Below are positions 1 to 7,302 of a stretch of 16,968 bases of DNA, one piece after another. Source of the DNA: Clostridium sp. CAG:389 (GTDB lineage Bacteria; Bacillota; Clostridia; TANB77; CAG-508); the NCBI GenBank assembly GCA_000438255.1, contig FR901951.1, positions 1 through 16,968 on the forward strand. Direction: 5' to 3'. The notes under the pieces are model-generated. The model saw only the letters and a program-made list of their open reading frames with translations. It was not told where the DNA came from and did no database searches. How positions within the stretch are numbered: the stretch's first letter is position 1; each line of letters starts with the position of its first letter. The translations under genes and the position numbers were made by a program.

Positions 1-37
1 CACAAAAGGTTATTACTGAACTGTAACAATAAAATAT

Positions 38-66
38 TTGACCATTCTTTATAAAAATGTTATACT
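38..66 (+). promoter_or_regulatory. Sigma-A-like promoter for the RsiV-like gene
   Basis: The sequence shows a -35 box TTGACC (38-43), a 17-base spacer and a -10 box TATACT (61-66). The start codon lies 31 bases downstream of the -10, behind an AGGAGA ribosome-binding site at 87-92. Assignment rests on sequence match and position only. Confidence 0.75.
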
Positions 67-97
67 AAAAAAGATAATAAAAATGTAGGAGAAAAGA

Positions 98-949
98 ATG
101 AATTTAGAATTACCAGAAAAGGAAAAAATTTCAAAAAACAGAATAATAATATATATAATAATAGCATTAATATGCATAATATCAATAGTAGTAGTAATAG
201 GAGTACAAATCTTAGGAAACGATGTAATAGATAATCTATTTGGAATAAACAAAATAACAAAAAGAAGTGAAGAAGAAGAAGCAGTCTTAAAAAACAACTT
301 TGAAAATATATTTGATAATAGCTTAGAAAATGATGAAGAATATCAAATTCAAAAAATAAATAACAATGAAAATATAATATATACAAGTTATACAAAAGAA
401 GACAAAAAAGATAATTATGAAATAAATGTAAATTTACCATACATAAATATTGAAAACAAAGAAGTAAAACAATTTAATAAAGAAATAAAAGACACATTTG
501 AAGGAAAAGCAGAAGAAACAATAAAAAACAAAAATAACAATAATATAATATATACAGTTAAATACAAAGCATACATAGAAAACAATAATTTATCATTAAT
601 AATATATTCAGACTTAAAACAAAGTACAAGTGCACAAAGAGTTATAATACAAACATTTAATTATGATTTAAAAGAAAACAAAGAAAATAAATTAGAAGAT
701 ACTTTAAATAATTATAGTCTAAAAATAAATGATGTACAAAATAAAATAAATAATGACATACAAAAAGAACAAAAGAAATCAGAAGAATTAATAAAATTAG
801 GATATAATGTATTTTCAAGAGACATTAATAGTGATATTTATAAAATTGATAATATAACAGAATATTTTGTTTATAAAAATAATATATATATAATATTTGC
901 ATATGGAAATAATAAAATAACAAGTGAAAAAGACATTGTAATAATATAA
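98..949 (+). CDS. Membrane-anchored RsiV/DUF3298-like protein
   Basis: A 283-residue protein with a short, charged cytoplasmic N-terminus, one strongly hydrophobic segment at about residues 15-38, and a long Asn/Lys/Glu-rich domain expected outside the cell. The stretch with INVNLPYINIENKEVKQFN resembles the start of the extracellular domain shared by RsiV-type anti-sigma factors and DUF3298/DUF4163 proteins, where a phrase of the kind 'P.i...n....iN..i' is typical. No sigma factor gene is adjacent and the cytoplasmic part is too short for a classical anti-sigma domain, so an anti-sigma role is not supported. A stand-alone sensory or cell-wall-binding role is possible. It has its own promoter and is followed directly by a terminator, so it is probably monocistronic. 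Start chosen from the AGGAGA site 6 bases upstream. The family link is by eye and moderate. Confidence 0.6.
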   Translation: MNLELPEKEKISKNRIIIYIIIALICIISIVVVIGVQILGNDVIDNLFGINKITKRSEEEEAVLKNNFENIFDNSLENDEEYQIQKINNNENIIYTSYTKEDKKDNYEINVNLPYINIENKEVKQFNKEIKDTFEGKAEETIKNKNNNNIIYTVKYKAYIENNNLSLIIYSDLKQSTSAQRVIIQTFNYDLKENKENKLEDTLNNYSLKINDVQNKINNDIQKEQKKSEELIKLGYNVFSRDINSDIYKIDNITEYFVYKNNIYIIFAYGNNKITSEKDIVII

Positions 950-978
950 AACTAGGTCCGTTAAGAACCTAGTTTTTT
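948..978 (+). terminator. Rho-independent terminator after the RsiV-like gene
   Basis: A 10-bp stem (948-957 pairs with 967-976, core AACTAGGT/ACCTAGTT) with a 9-base loop runs into a T tract ending at 978. It begins at the stop codon of the upstream gene. Confidence 0.8.
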
Positions 979-1073
979 GAAAATAAAAGGGGATGTTTTT
1001 TAATTTAAGTCAGATAACTTCCTGACTATGTTGATATTATAATAATGAATTTTGTCCATTGTGTGAATTAAAA

Positions 1074-1114
1074 GTGAAGAGTTTATTAAATTTGAAAATT
1101 AATAAACTCTTCAT
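1074..1114 (-). terminator. Terminator for the htrA-like gene
   Basis: A perfect 13-bp inverted repeat (1076-1088 with 1100-1112), extended by one A-T pair and one G-T pair, lies 30 bases past the htrA stop. Read on the - strand, the stem is followed by a T-rich stretch (ACTTTTAATT). Together with the + strand terminator at 948-978 it fills the 194-base gap between two convergent genes; nothing else is visible there apart from a weak 6-bp hairpin at 1009-1027. Confidence 0.65.
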
Positions 1115-1143
1115 TCTTGCAAAAGTATATATATTATTAAAAA

Positions 1144-2397
1144 CTAAGGTTGTTCACCTAATGTTAAAGTAATTTCTTTTTCTGATCCGTCTCTATTAAT
1201 TTTTAGTTTCATAGTATCACCAATTTGATGAGAATTTTTTATCTCATTCAACTCATCCATTGATTTTATTGATTTTCCATCAGCTTCGATGATTACATCA
1301 CCAGATTTTAATCCACCTTTTTCAGCAGAAGAAAAATCTTCAACAGATTTTACATAAATACCAACAACTAAATTATATTTTTTAGCAGTTGTTTCATCTA
1401 AATCAATACCAGAAATTCCTATAAAAGGTCTTTTTACTTTACTATATTGAATTAATTGAGAAGTTATATCAGTTGTAGAATTGATAGGAATTGCAAATCC
1501 AATACCCTCAATACCTGTACCTGATAATTTCAAAGTATTAATTCCTATAACTTTACCTTGGGCATTAACCAAAGCACCACCACTGTTACCAGAGTTTATA
1601 GCAGCATCAGTTTGAATACAAGTATAAGTCTTACCGTCAGAATCGGTAATTTTTCTATTAACAGCACTTACAATACCAGTTGTAACAGTACTTGTCATGT
1701 TTACAGGATTTCCAACAGCCATTGCAAATTCACCAACTTTTACATCATCTGAATCAGCAAATTCAGCTTTTGTTAGACCAGTTTTTTCAATTTTTATAAC
1801 AGCTAAATCAGTTTGCTCATCTTGACCAACAATTTTTGCTTCGTATTCTGTTTCATCATTAAATAAAGTAACTGTAACTTTTGTTGCTTCTGAAATCTGA
1901 TAATAAGAATTTGAGTCAGAAGAGCTTGAAGATACAACATGGTTATTTGTTAAAATATAACCGTCTTCACTAATTATGATTCCAGAACCAGAAGCGGTTG
2001 CTGTTGTTGAACCAGTTCTACCAAAGATTGATGTAGAGTTTACAGTATAGTCTATTTTTATACCAACAATTGATGGTAATATTTTGTTAGCCGCATAAAC
2101 AGAAGTATCAGAATAATTTTCTAATGATGTTTGTTTTACATATCCATCTGATTTTGTTGAATTATTATTTGTTGTACTTATTGAAGATGTAGTTTGATTT
2201 CCTATGAGTTTTGTTCTTATAGATGGAACTCCAAAACATGTTCCAATTACGACTGTACAACCTACAACACCACTAATAAAAGGTATTATAACACTTTTTC
2301 CAAATCCGGATTTTGGTCTATCAGATTTTTCATAAGATGCTGAGCCTGTTACTGGTATAGCTTTGAATTTTGCATTATTTTGTTCTTTTTCATCCAT
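1144..2397 (-). CDS. htrA: HtrA/DegP-family membrane-anchored serine protease with PDZ domain
   Basis: A 417-residue protease of protein quality control, anchored in the membrane with its catalytic domain outside the cell. A cytoplasmic N-terminus of about 33 residues is followed by one transmembrane segment (about 34-58) and a Ser/Thr/Asn-rich linker. The trypsin-like domain (about 100-310) carries the complete triad: His153 in TNNHVV, Asp197 in TDLAV and Ser272 in GNSGG. One PDZ domain covers about 325-415 (GLKSGDVIIEADGK). This matches HtrA/HtrB/YyxA proteins of Firmicutes, which degrade misfolded exported proteins, in length and layout. The start is fixed by an AGGAGG site a few bases upstream. 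It is transcribed away from the pilin operon and stands alone. No CssR or CtsR box is obvious, but an inverted repeat sits inside the predicted promoter. Confidence 0.93.
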   Translation of the reverse strand: MDEKEQNNAKFKAIPVTGSASYEKSDRPKSGFGKSVIIPFISGVVGCTVVIGTCFGVPSIRTKLIGNQTTSSISTTNNNSTKSDGYVKQTSLENYSDTSVYAANKILPSIVGIKIDYTVNSTSIFGRTGSTTATASGSGIIISEDGYILTNNHVVSSSSSDSNSYYQISEATKVTVTLFNDETEYEAKIVGQDEQTDLAVIKIEKTGLTKAEFADSDDVKVGEFAMAVGNPVNMTSTVTTGIVSAVNRKITDSDGKTYTCIQTDAAINSGNSGGALVNAQGKVIGINTLKLSGTGIEGIGFAIPINSTTDITSQLIQYSKVKRPFIGISGIDLDETTAKKYNLVVGIYVKSVEDFSSAEKGGLKSGDVIIEADGKSIKSMDELNEIKNSHQIGDTMKLKINRDGSEKEITLTLGEQP

Positions 2398-2435
2398 TTT
2401 AATTACCTCCTAAATGAAATACTTTTTATATTTAT

Positions 2436-2465
2436 ATAATAACCTAATTCTGTATTAGAATACAA
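2436..2465 (-). promoter_or_regulatory. Predicted htrA promoter with internal inverted repeat
   Basis: On the - strand, -35 TTGTAT (complement of 2460-2465), an 18-base spacer and -10 TATTAT (complement of 2436-2441) precede htrA. The spacer contains the inverted repeat CTAATTCTGTATTAG (2444-2458, 5-bp arms), placed where a repressor would block RNA polymerase. The operator idea is inference. Confidence 0.5.
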
Positions 2466-2526
2466 CAGTATTGTGAACTTTTTGTGAAAAAATTGTAGTA
2501 ATTCAATGCATTATCAAAAAAATACC

Positions 2527-2556
2527 TTGATTTAACCAAAACAAATATAGTATAAT
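2527..2556 (+). promoter_or_regulatory. Sigma-A-like promoter for the prepilin-rnhB-pdp operon
   Basis: TTGATT (2527-2532), an 18-base spacer and TATAAT (2551-2556). The same boxes and spacing recur before uvrC (14335-14364). The AGGAGG site for the first gene follows at 2576-2581. Confidence 0.8.
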
Positions 2557-2587
2557 ATGAACAAATAAGAATTCTAGGAGGAAAAAA

Positions 2588-3136
2588 ATGAAGAAAAACG
2601 AAGGAATAACAATGTTAGTATTAGTAATAACGGTAATACTATTATTAATATTATCAGGAATATCAATAAATACAGGAAATAATATAATAAAAAGAGCAAA
2701 TTTAGAAAATTTAAAAACAAACATGTTATTAATAGAAGTAAAAGGAAAAGAATATGTAGAAAATGGAAACTTTAACCTAGGGACAAGTTTTGATAAACTA
2801 ACAGACGAAAACGAAAAAAACAAAAGAATAGAATTAGCAAAATCAAAATTAAAAGGAACAGAAATAACAAGTGTAAGTGACCTAAATTCAAACTTTGGAA
2901 TAACACAGGAACAATTCCAACAAGAACAAACAAATTTAATATTTTACTATAAATTAACAAAAGAAGATTTAGAAGAATTAGGAATGTCTAATGAAGATTC
3001 TAATAATCAAAAAGGCGGATATATAATAAAATATGATTTAAAAAATATGGAATTAGAAATATATAATACAATAGGCTTCAAAAGCGGAGATAAAACATAT
3101 TATTCATTAAGTGAACTAGAAAATTTAGAAATATAA
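2588..3136 (+). CDS. Prepilin-like protein with type IV N-terminal methylation-type leader
   Basis: A 182-residue protein. The N-terminus is MKKNEG followed by ITMLVLVITVILLLILSGIS, the layout of a class III signal peptide: a short basic leader, a Gly at the prepilin peptidase site (after residue 6), then about 20 hydrophobic residues forming the assembly helix. Position 5 of the predicted mature protein is Val, not the usual Glu; such Glu5-less pseudopilin-like proteins are, to my recollection, common in Clostridia. The rest is a charged, Lys/Glu/Asn-rich exported domain of unknown fold without cysteines. No prepilin peptidase, assembly ATPase or other pilin gene is present nearby. It is first in an operon, 19 bases before rnhB. 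Whether it is assembled into a pilus or secretion pseudopilus cannot be told from here. Confidence 0.65.
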   Translation: MKKNEGITMLVLVITVILLLILSGISINTGNNIIKRANLENLKTNMLLIEVKGKEYVENGNFNLGTSFDKLTDENEKNKRIELAKSKLKGTEITSVSDLNSNFGITQEQFQQEQTNLIFYYKLTKEDLEELGMSNEDSNNQKGGYIIKYDLKNMELEIYNTIGFKSGDKTYYSLSELENLEI

Positions 3137-3155
3137 AGATATTGAGGAAAAACAG

Positions 3156-3782
3156 ATGAAAGAAAAAGAACTAGAAAGATTAACAAATTTAAAAGAACTA
3201 GAAAAAGAATTACATACAAAAGGATTTAAAAACATATGTGGAATTGATGAAGCAGGAAGAGGACCATTGGCAGGTCCAGTAGTAGTCGCAGGAGTTATAA
3301 TGCCAGAAGATTCAATGATAGAAGGAGTAAATGATTCTAAAAAAGTTTCTGAAAAGAAAAGAGAATTACTTTATGATAAAATTTTAGAAGAAGCAATAAG
3401 TTATTCAGTAGCAATAATTGGACAAGATGTAATAGATGATATAAATATACTAAATGCAACAAAACAGGGAGTTACAAGTGTAGTAAAAGGATTAGATGTT
3501 CGACCAGATTTAATTATAATTGATGCACTTCAACACATAGATACAAATGGGGTACCATATGAATCAATAATAAAAGGTGATGCAAAATGCTACTCAATTG
3601 GAGCAGCATCAATAATTGCAAAAGTAACAAGGGATAGAATAATGAGAGAATGGGATAGCGTATATCCTCAATATGGATTTGCAAAGCATAAAGGATATGG
3701 AACAGCTCAACATATAGCAGCAATTAAAGAATATGGATTATGTCCAATTCACAGAAGAAGTTTTACAGGACATTTTATTTAA
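3156..3782 (+). CDS. rnhB: Ribonuclease HII
   Basis: A 208-residue cytoplasmic enzyme that cuts the RNA strand of RNA-DNA hybrids and removes ribonucleotides misincorporated in DNA. The hallmark GIDEAGRGPLAGPVVVAGV opens the catalytic domain, giving Asp31 and Glu32. The other two metal-binding acidic residues are probably Asp123 (IIDAL) and Asp142 (KGDAK). The family's conserved C-terminal end is also present (KHKGYGT and HRRSF). Length is typical (about 200). The ATG follows a GAGG site at 3144-3147. The gene lies between the prepilin-like gene and pdp with no terminator on either side, so the three are probably co-transcribed. Confidence 0.95.
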   Translation: MKEKELERLTNLKELEKELHTKGFKNICGIDEAGRGPLAGPVVVAGVIMPEDSMIEGVNDSKKVSEKKRELLYDKILEEAISYSVAIIGQDVIDDINILNATKQGVTSVVKGLDVRPDLIIIDALQHIDTNGVPYESIIKGDAKCYSIGAASIIAKVTRDRIMREWDSVYPQYGFAKHKGYGTAQHIAAIKEYGLCPIHRRSFTGHFI

Positions 3783-3825
3783 ATATAGAAAAATGTGCAT
3801 TAACAAAAGAAAGGACAGAAGATTT

Positions 3826-5130
3826 ATGAACATTTTAGAAATTATAGAAAAAAAGAGAGAAAAACAAGAATTAACAAAAGAAGAAATTAAATATTTTGTA
3901 AAAGGATATGTAGACGGAAAAATAGCAGATTATCAAGCAGCAGCATTAGTAATGGCAATATATTTAAATGGAATGACAAAACAAGAAACAACAAATTTAA
4001 CAATAGAAATGGCAAATTCAGGAGAAATATTAGATTTATCAAAATTAAATAAAACAATAGTAGATAAACACTCAACAGGAGGAGTGGGAGACAAAGTATC
4101 AATATGTTTATTACCATTAGTAGCGTCATTAGGAGTACCAGTAGCAAAAATGTCAGGAAGAGGACTAGGTTTTACAGGTGGAACAGTTGACAAAATGCAA
4201 TCAATACCAGGCTATAAAACAGAAATAGATATCCACAAATTTATACAAAATGTGGAAAACGTTGGTATAAGCATGATTTCACAAACAATGAATTTAGCAC
4301 CAGCAGATAAAAAATTATATGCACTAAGAGATAGTATATCATGTGTTGAAAGCATACCATTAATTGCATCAAGCATAATGAGCAAAAAAATAGCAAGTGG
4401 AGCTGAAAAAATAGTATTAGATGTAACTGTTGGAAAAGGTGCATTTATGAAAAATATGGAAAATGCCAAAGAATTAGCAAATGAAATGATTGAAATAGGA
4501 AAACTTGCAAATAGAGAAACAGTATGTGTTTTAACAAATATGAATGAACCATTAGGATATGCAGTAGGAAATAACTTAGAAGTAATAGAAGCAATTGATT
4601 TCTTAAAAGGAAAAATGCCAGAAGATTTAAAACAAGTAGTATTAGAACTAGGTGCATATATGATGAATTTAGCAGGTTTAGGAGAAGACTTAGAAGAAAA
4701 TAAAAATAAAATGTTAGAAAATATATCAAATGGAAAGGCATATGATAAATTTGTAGAAATGGTAAAAAATCAAGAAGGAGATATTTCATACTTAGAAGAT
4801 ACAAGTAAGTTTGAAAAAGCTAAAATAATAGAGCCAATTATGGCAAAACAAGATGGATATATACAAGAAATAAATGCAGAAGAAATAGGAAAAGTAACAT
4901 GTGGACTAGGTGCAGGAAGAGTTAAAAAAGAAGATATAATTGATTACTCAGTAGGTGTTATACTAAATAAAAAAGTAGCTGATAAAGTATCAAAAGGAGA
5001 TATTTTAGGATATATTCATTCAAACAGTAAAGAAAAATTTGAAGAAGCTGAAAGAAAATTAGAACAGATAATAAAAATAAATGAAAATAAAATTGAAAAG
5101 GAACCTACAATTTTTGGTATTTGCAAATAA
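3826..5130 (+). CDS. pdp: Pyrimidine-nucleoside phosphorylase
   Basis: A 434-residue enzyme of nucleoside salvage that splits thymidine, deoxyuridine or uridine with phosphate into the base and (deoxy)ribose-1-phosphate. The helical N-terminal domain is followed by the phosphate-binding signature KHSTGGVGDK (81-90) and the glycosyl-transfer signature region SGRGLGFTGGTVDK (110-123). Arg168, Ser183 and Lys187 sit where the family binds the pyrimidine base. The C-terminal alpha/beta domain ends near GRVKKEDIIDYSVGVIL. The length fits bacterial PyNP (about 433) exactly when the ATG at 3826 is used. An upstream in-frame ATG at 3733 lies inside rnhB and is not credible. An AAGGAC site precedes the chosen start. 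No deoCD or cdd neighbours are present. The choice between deoA and pdp specificity is uncertain. Confidence 0.94.
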   Translation: MNILEIIEKKREKQELTKEEIKYFVKGYVDGKIADYQAAALVMAIYLNGMTKQETTNLTIEMANSGEILDLSKLNKTIVDKHSTGGVGDKVSICLLPLVASLGVPVAKMSGRGLGFTGGTVDKMQSIPGYKTEIDIHKFIQNVENVGISMISQTMNLAPADKKLYALRDSISCVESIPLIASSIMSKKIASGAEKIVLDVTVGKGAFMKNMENAKELANEMIEIGKLANRETVCVLTNMNEPLGYAVGNNLEVIEAIDFLKGKMPEDLKQVVLELGAYMMNLAGLGEDLEENKNKMLENISNGKAYDKFVEMVKNQEGDISYLEDTSKFEKAKIIEPIMAKQDGYIQEINAEEIGKVTCGLGAGRVKKEDIIDYSVGVILNKKVADKVSKGDILGYIHSNSKEKFEEAERKLEQIIKINENKIEKEPTIFGICK

Positions 5131-5134
5131 TTTG

Positions 5135-5164
5135 TTGAAATTAGATATATTTTAGTGATATAAT
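5135..5164 (+). promoter_or_regulatory. Sigma-A-like promoter for the small membrane protein and cdaA
   Basis: TTGAAA (5135-5140), an 18-base spacer and TATAAT (5159-5164), starting 5 bases after the pdp stop. The leader to the first start codon is about 70 bases and contains only a weak possible hairpin (GATGT/ATATC). No riboswitch class was recognised. Confidence 0.7.
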
Positions 5165-5243
5165 ATTAAACAGAGATGTCTTTTTGAGGATGTATCTTTT
5201 GGGATATCGAGAAAAAAGATAATGAGCGAAAGGAAGAAAAATA

Positions 5244-5390
5244 ATGAAAAATAATAAAGAAAAAAATTTGAAAAACAAAGAGCAAAGAAAATATGATAAA
5301 GGACAAATATTTGTAAAAGTTATGGCAGGAATACTAGCACTACTAATGATTTTATCAGTAGCAGCAACATTAATATTCTCATTAATATAA
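5244..5390 (+). CDS. Small single-pass membrane protein (48 residues)
   Basis: Reading from the ATG at 5244 gives a 48-residue protein: about 20 Lys/Asn/Glu-rich residues (starting MKNNKEKNLKNKEQRKYDKG), then one hydrophobic helix (about 24-48, with VMAGILALLMILSVAA) up to the C-terminus. An AAGGAAG ribosome-binding site lies upstream (5230-5236), a good promoter precedes it, and it ends 34 bases before cdaA, so it is a credible translated gene. The layout resembles short DUF4044-like membrane proteins of Firmicutes, but I cannot confirm membership. Being first in the operon with a membrane-bound c-di-AMP synthase, it might associate with that enzyme; this is speculation. Confidence 0.7.
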   Translation: MKNNKEKNLKNKEQRKYDKGQIFVKVMAGILALLMILSVAATLIFSLI

Positions 5391-5424
5391 GTAGAAAATC
5401 TCAAAGTTTAAGAGAAGGTGTAAT

Positions 5425-6378
5425 ATGGAAAAGAGTATAAGTAACAGTTGGATGAATTTTTATAATGAAAATATATTAAAAGGATTCCAAAATTTAAGTG
5501 AAAATCCATTTAATTTATTTACAACAATATTAGACTTAGTAATAGTAATATTTTTATTATATTGTTTTGTGAAAATGGTAAAAGGTTCAAGGGCATGGCA
5601 ATTAATAAAAGGAATAGCATTTTTATTAATTGCAACATGGCTTAGTGGAGTATTAAATTTAAAAATATTAAATTCAATATTAACAGGAATAATGAACTGG
5701 GGAGTAATAGCAATAATAGTAATATTCCAGCCAGAATTAAGAAGAGGACTAGAACAATTAGGAACAAATAAATTTACTAAATTTTTTGGACTAGACAGTG
5801 ATTTAGCAACAAAGACAAAAGAAGACATTTATAAAGTTGTAATAGCAGCAACAGAACTTTCAAAAACAAGAACAGGAGCATTAATTGTTATAGAAAGAGA
5901 TATAAATATTCAAGATATAATAGCAACAGGAGTACCAATGAATTCAGAGGTTTCACCACAATTATTAGTAAATATATTTGTACCCAAAACCCCATTACAT
6001 GATGGAGCGGTTGTTATAAGTAATAATAAAATTGCAGCAGCAGCATGTGTATTACCACTTGCAGATGATCCAGATATAGCAAAAGAGTTAGGAACAAGAC
6101 ATAGAGCTGCAATAGGAATATCAAAAGAATCTGACAGTATAGCAGTTGTTGTATCAGAGGAAACAGGAAAAATTTCTGTTGCAAAAGACGGTACATTAAT
6201 TGCTGATGTTAGAGAAGATGTATTAAAGAAAATATTGATTAGTAATATTGTTACAAAAAGATTTACACAAAAAAACACAACAAAAAGTAGTAAATTTGAA
6301 ATTTTAAAGAAAAAATTCACAAAAAAAGAAAAGATTGAAAACACTGAAAATAACAATAAAAAAACAAATATTAAATAA
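5425..6378 (+). CDS. cdaA: CdaA-type diadenylate cyclase (c-di-AMP synthase)
   Basis: A 317-residue membrane enzyme that makes the second messenger c-di-AMP from two ATP; c-di-AMP controls potassium and osmolyte balance and cell-wall homeostasis. Three transmembrane helices (about 33-50, 58-79, 84-101) are followed by the DAC domain with both signature motifs: DGA at 193-195 (in LHDGAVVI) and RHR at 225-227 (in GTRHRAAIG). After about residue 280 there is a Lys/Asn/Thr-rich tail of about 35 residues, making the protein longer than the usual 270-280. The start follows an AGAAGG site. It is the second gene behind the 48-residue membrane protein and is closed by a terminator. Its common operon partners cdaR and glmM are not here; glmS is in the window but about 6 kb away on the other strand. 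Confidence 0.95.
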   Translation: MEKSISNSWMNFYNENILKGFQNLSENPFNLFTTILDLVIVIFLLYCFVKMVKGSRAWQLIKGIAFLLIATWLSGVLNLKILNSILTGIMNWGVIAIIVIFQPELRRGLEQLGTNKFTKFFGLDSDLATKTKEDIYKVVIAATELSKTRTGALIVIERDINIQDIIATGVPMNSEVSPQLLVNIFVPKTPLHDGAVVISNNKIAAAACVLPLADDPDIAKELGTRHRAAIGISKESDSIAVVVSEETGKISVAKDGTLIADVREDVLKKILISNIVTKRFTQKNTTKSSKFEILKKKFTKKEKIENTENNNKKTNIK

Positions 6379-6381
6379 TTT

Positions 6382-6405
6382 AAGTCGCTTGTAGGGCGAC
6401 TTTTT
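6382..6405 (+). terminator. Terminator after cdaA
   Basis: A 7-bp stem AAGTCGC/GCGACTT (6382-6388 with 6396-6402), a 7-base loop and a run of five T. The short stem and the lack of a clear promoter before truA suggest some read-through into truA. Confidence 0.75.
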
Positions 6406-6435
6406 AAATAATATTGGATTCAAGAAAGGATAAAA

Positions 6436-7176
6436 ATGAGGAATATAAAGCTAACAATAGAATATGATGGAAAAGACTTCAATGGATGGCAAAAACAACC
6501 TAATAAATTAAATATACAAGGAACAATTGAACAAGCAATAAAAATAGTAACAGGAGAAGAAGTAGACCTTATGGCATCAGGGAGAACTGATGCAGGGGTA
6601 CATGCATTTGGACAGGTAGCAAATTTTAAGACAAATTCAAATATACCAGTAGAAAAAATACCAATTGCATTAAACTCAAATTTGAAAAAATCAATAAGAA
6701 TAATATCAGCAGAGGAAGTTGATGAAAGATTTCATAGTAGATTAACATGCAAAAAAAAGACATATAGATATGTTATAAACAATTCTGAATTTTCATCAGC
6801 TATATATAGAAATTTAGAGACTCATATTCCTCAAAAACTTGATATAAATAAAATGAAAGAGGCAGTAAAATATTTTGAAGGAGAACACGATTTTAAAGCT
6901 TTTAAAGCTAGTGGAACTAGTAGCAAAAGTAGTGTTAGAACTATTTATAAAGCGAGAGTTTATGAAATGCCTAATAATAGAATTTATATTGAATTAACTG
7001 GAAATGGATTTTTATATAATATGGTTAGAATAATTGCTGGTACATTAGTTGATGTTGGACTTGGAAAAAATAAGCCGGAAGATATTGAAAAAATTATTAA
7101 TTCAAAAGATAGAAATTTTGCTGGTAAAACCTTGCAACCAAATGGGCTATATCTATTAAATGTAGAGTATGAATAA
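6436..7176 (+). CDS. truA: tRNA pseudouridine(38-40) synthase
   Basis: A 246-residue cytoplasmic enzyme that converts uridines 38-40 of the tRNA anticodon arm to pseudouridine. The catalytic aspartate is Asp52 in the signature GRTDAGVHA. The N-terminal IEYDGKDFNGWQKQP, the central KKTYRYVI, the GEHDFKAFKASG stretch and the GNGFLYNMVRIIAGTLVDVG stretch are all typical of TruA. Length is normal. The start follows an AAAGGA site. In many Firmicutes truA sits with ecfA/ecfT or rplM; that context is missing here. The gene shows a clear change in synonymous codon use about half-way along (see findings). Confidence 0.95.
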   Translation: MRNIKLTIEYDGKDFNGWQKQPNKLNIQGTIEQAIKIVTGEEVDLMASGRTDAGVHAFGQVANFKTNSNIPVEKIPIALNSNLKKSIRIISAEEVDERFHSRLTCKKKTYRYVINNSEFSSAIYRNLETHIPQKLDINKMKEAVKYFEGEHDFKAFKASGTSSKSSVRTIYKARVYEMPNNRIYIELTGNGFLYNMVRIIAGTLVDVGLGKNKPEDIEKIINSKDRNFAGKTLQPNGLYLLNVEYE

Positions 7177-7302
7177 ATCAAGTATCAGGTAAATTGTTAA
7201 AGTAACTAAAAATAGACAAAAAGCATAAAATAAAGTAAAAAGAATTGGTAAAATTAAAAAATTTTAATTTTATAATAAAAAATCCAGTGAAAGGAGAAAA
7301 AA

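Noticed and set aside
1009..1027. Small hairpin AGTCAG/CTGACT between the two terminators
   Set aside because: A 6-bp stem in an AT-rich gap, without a T tract or conservation evidence; too weak to call.
3733..3825. Upstream in-frame ATG as the start of pyrimidine-nucleoside phosphorylase
   Set aside because: It lies inside rnhB and would add 31 residues absent from the family; the ATG at 3826 gives the standard N-terminus and length.
5165..5243. Possible riboswitch in the leader before the 48-residue gene and cdaA
   Set aside because: Only about 79 bases with a weak 5-bp stem; no conserved motifs of ydaO (c-di-AMP) or other known classes and no terminator-antiterminator pair.
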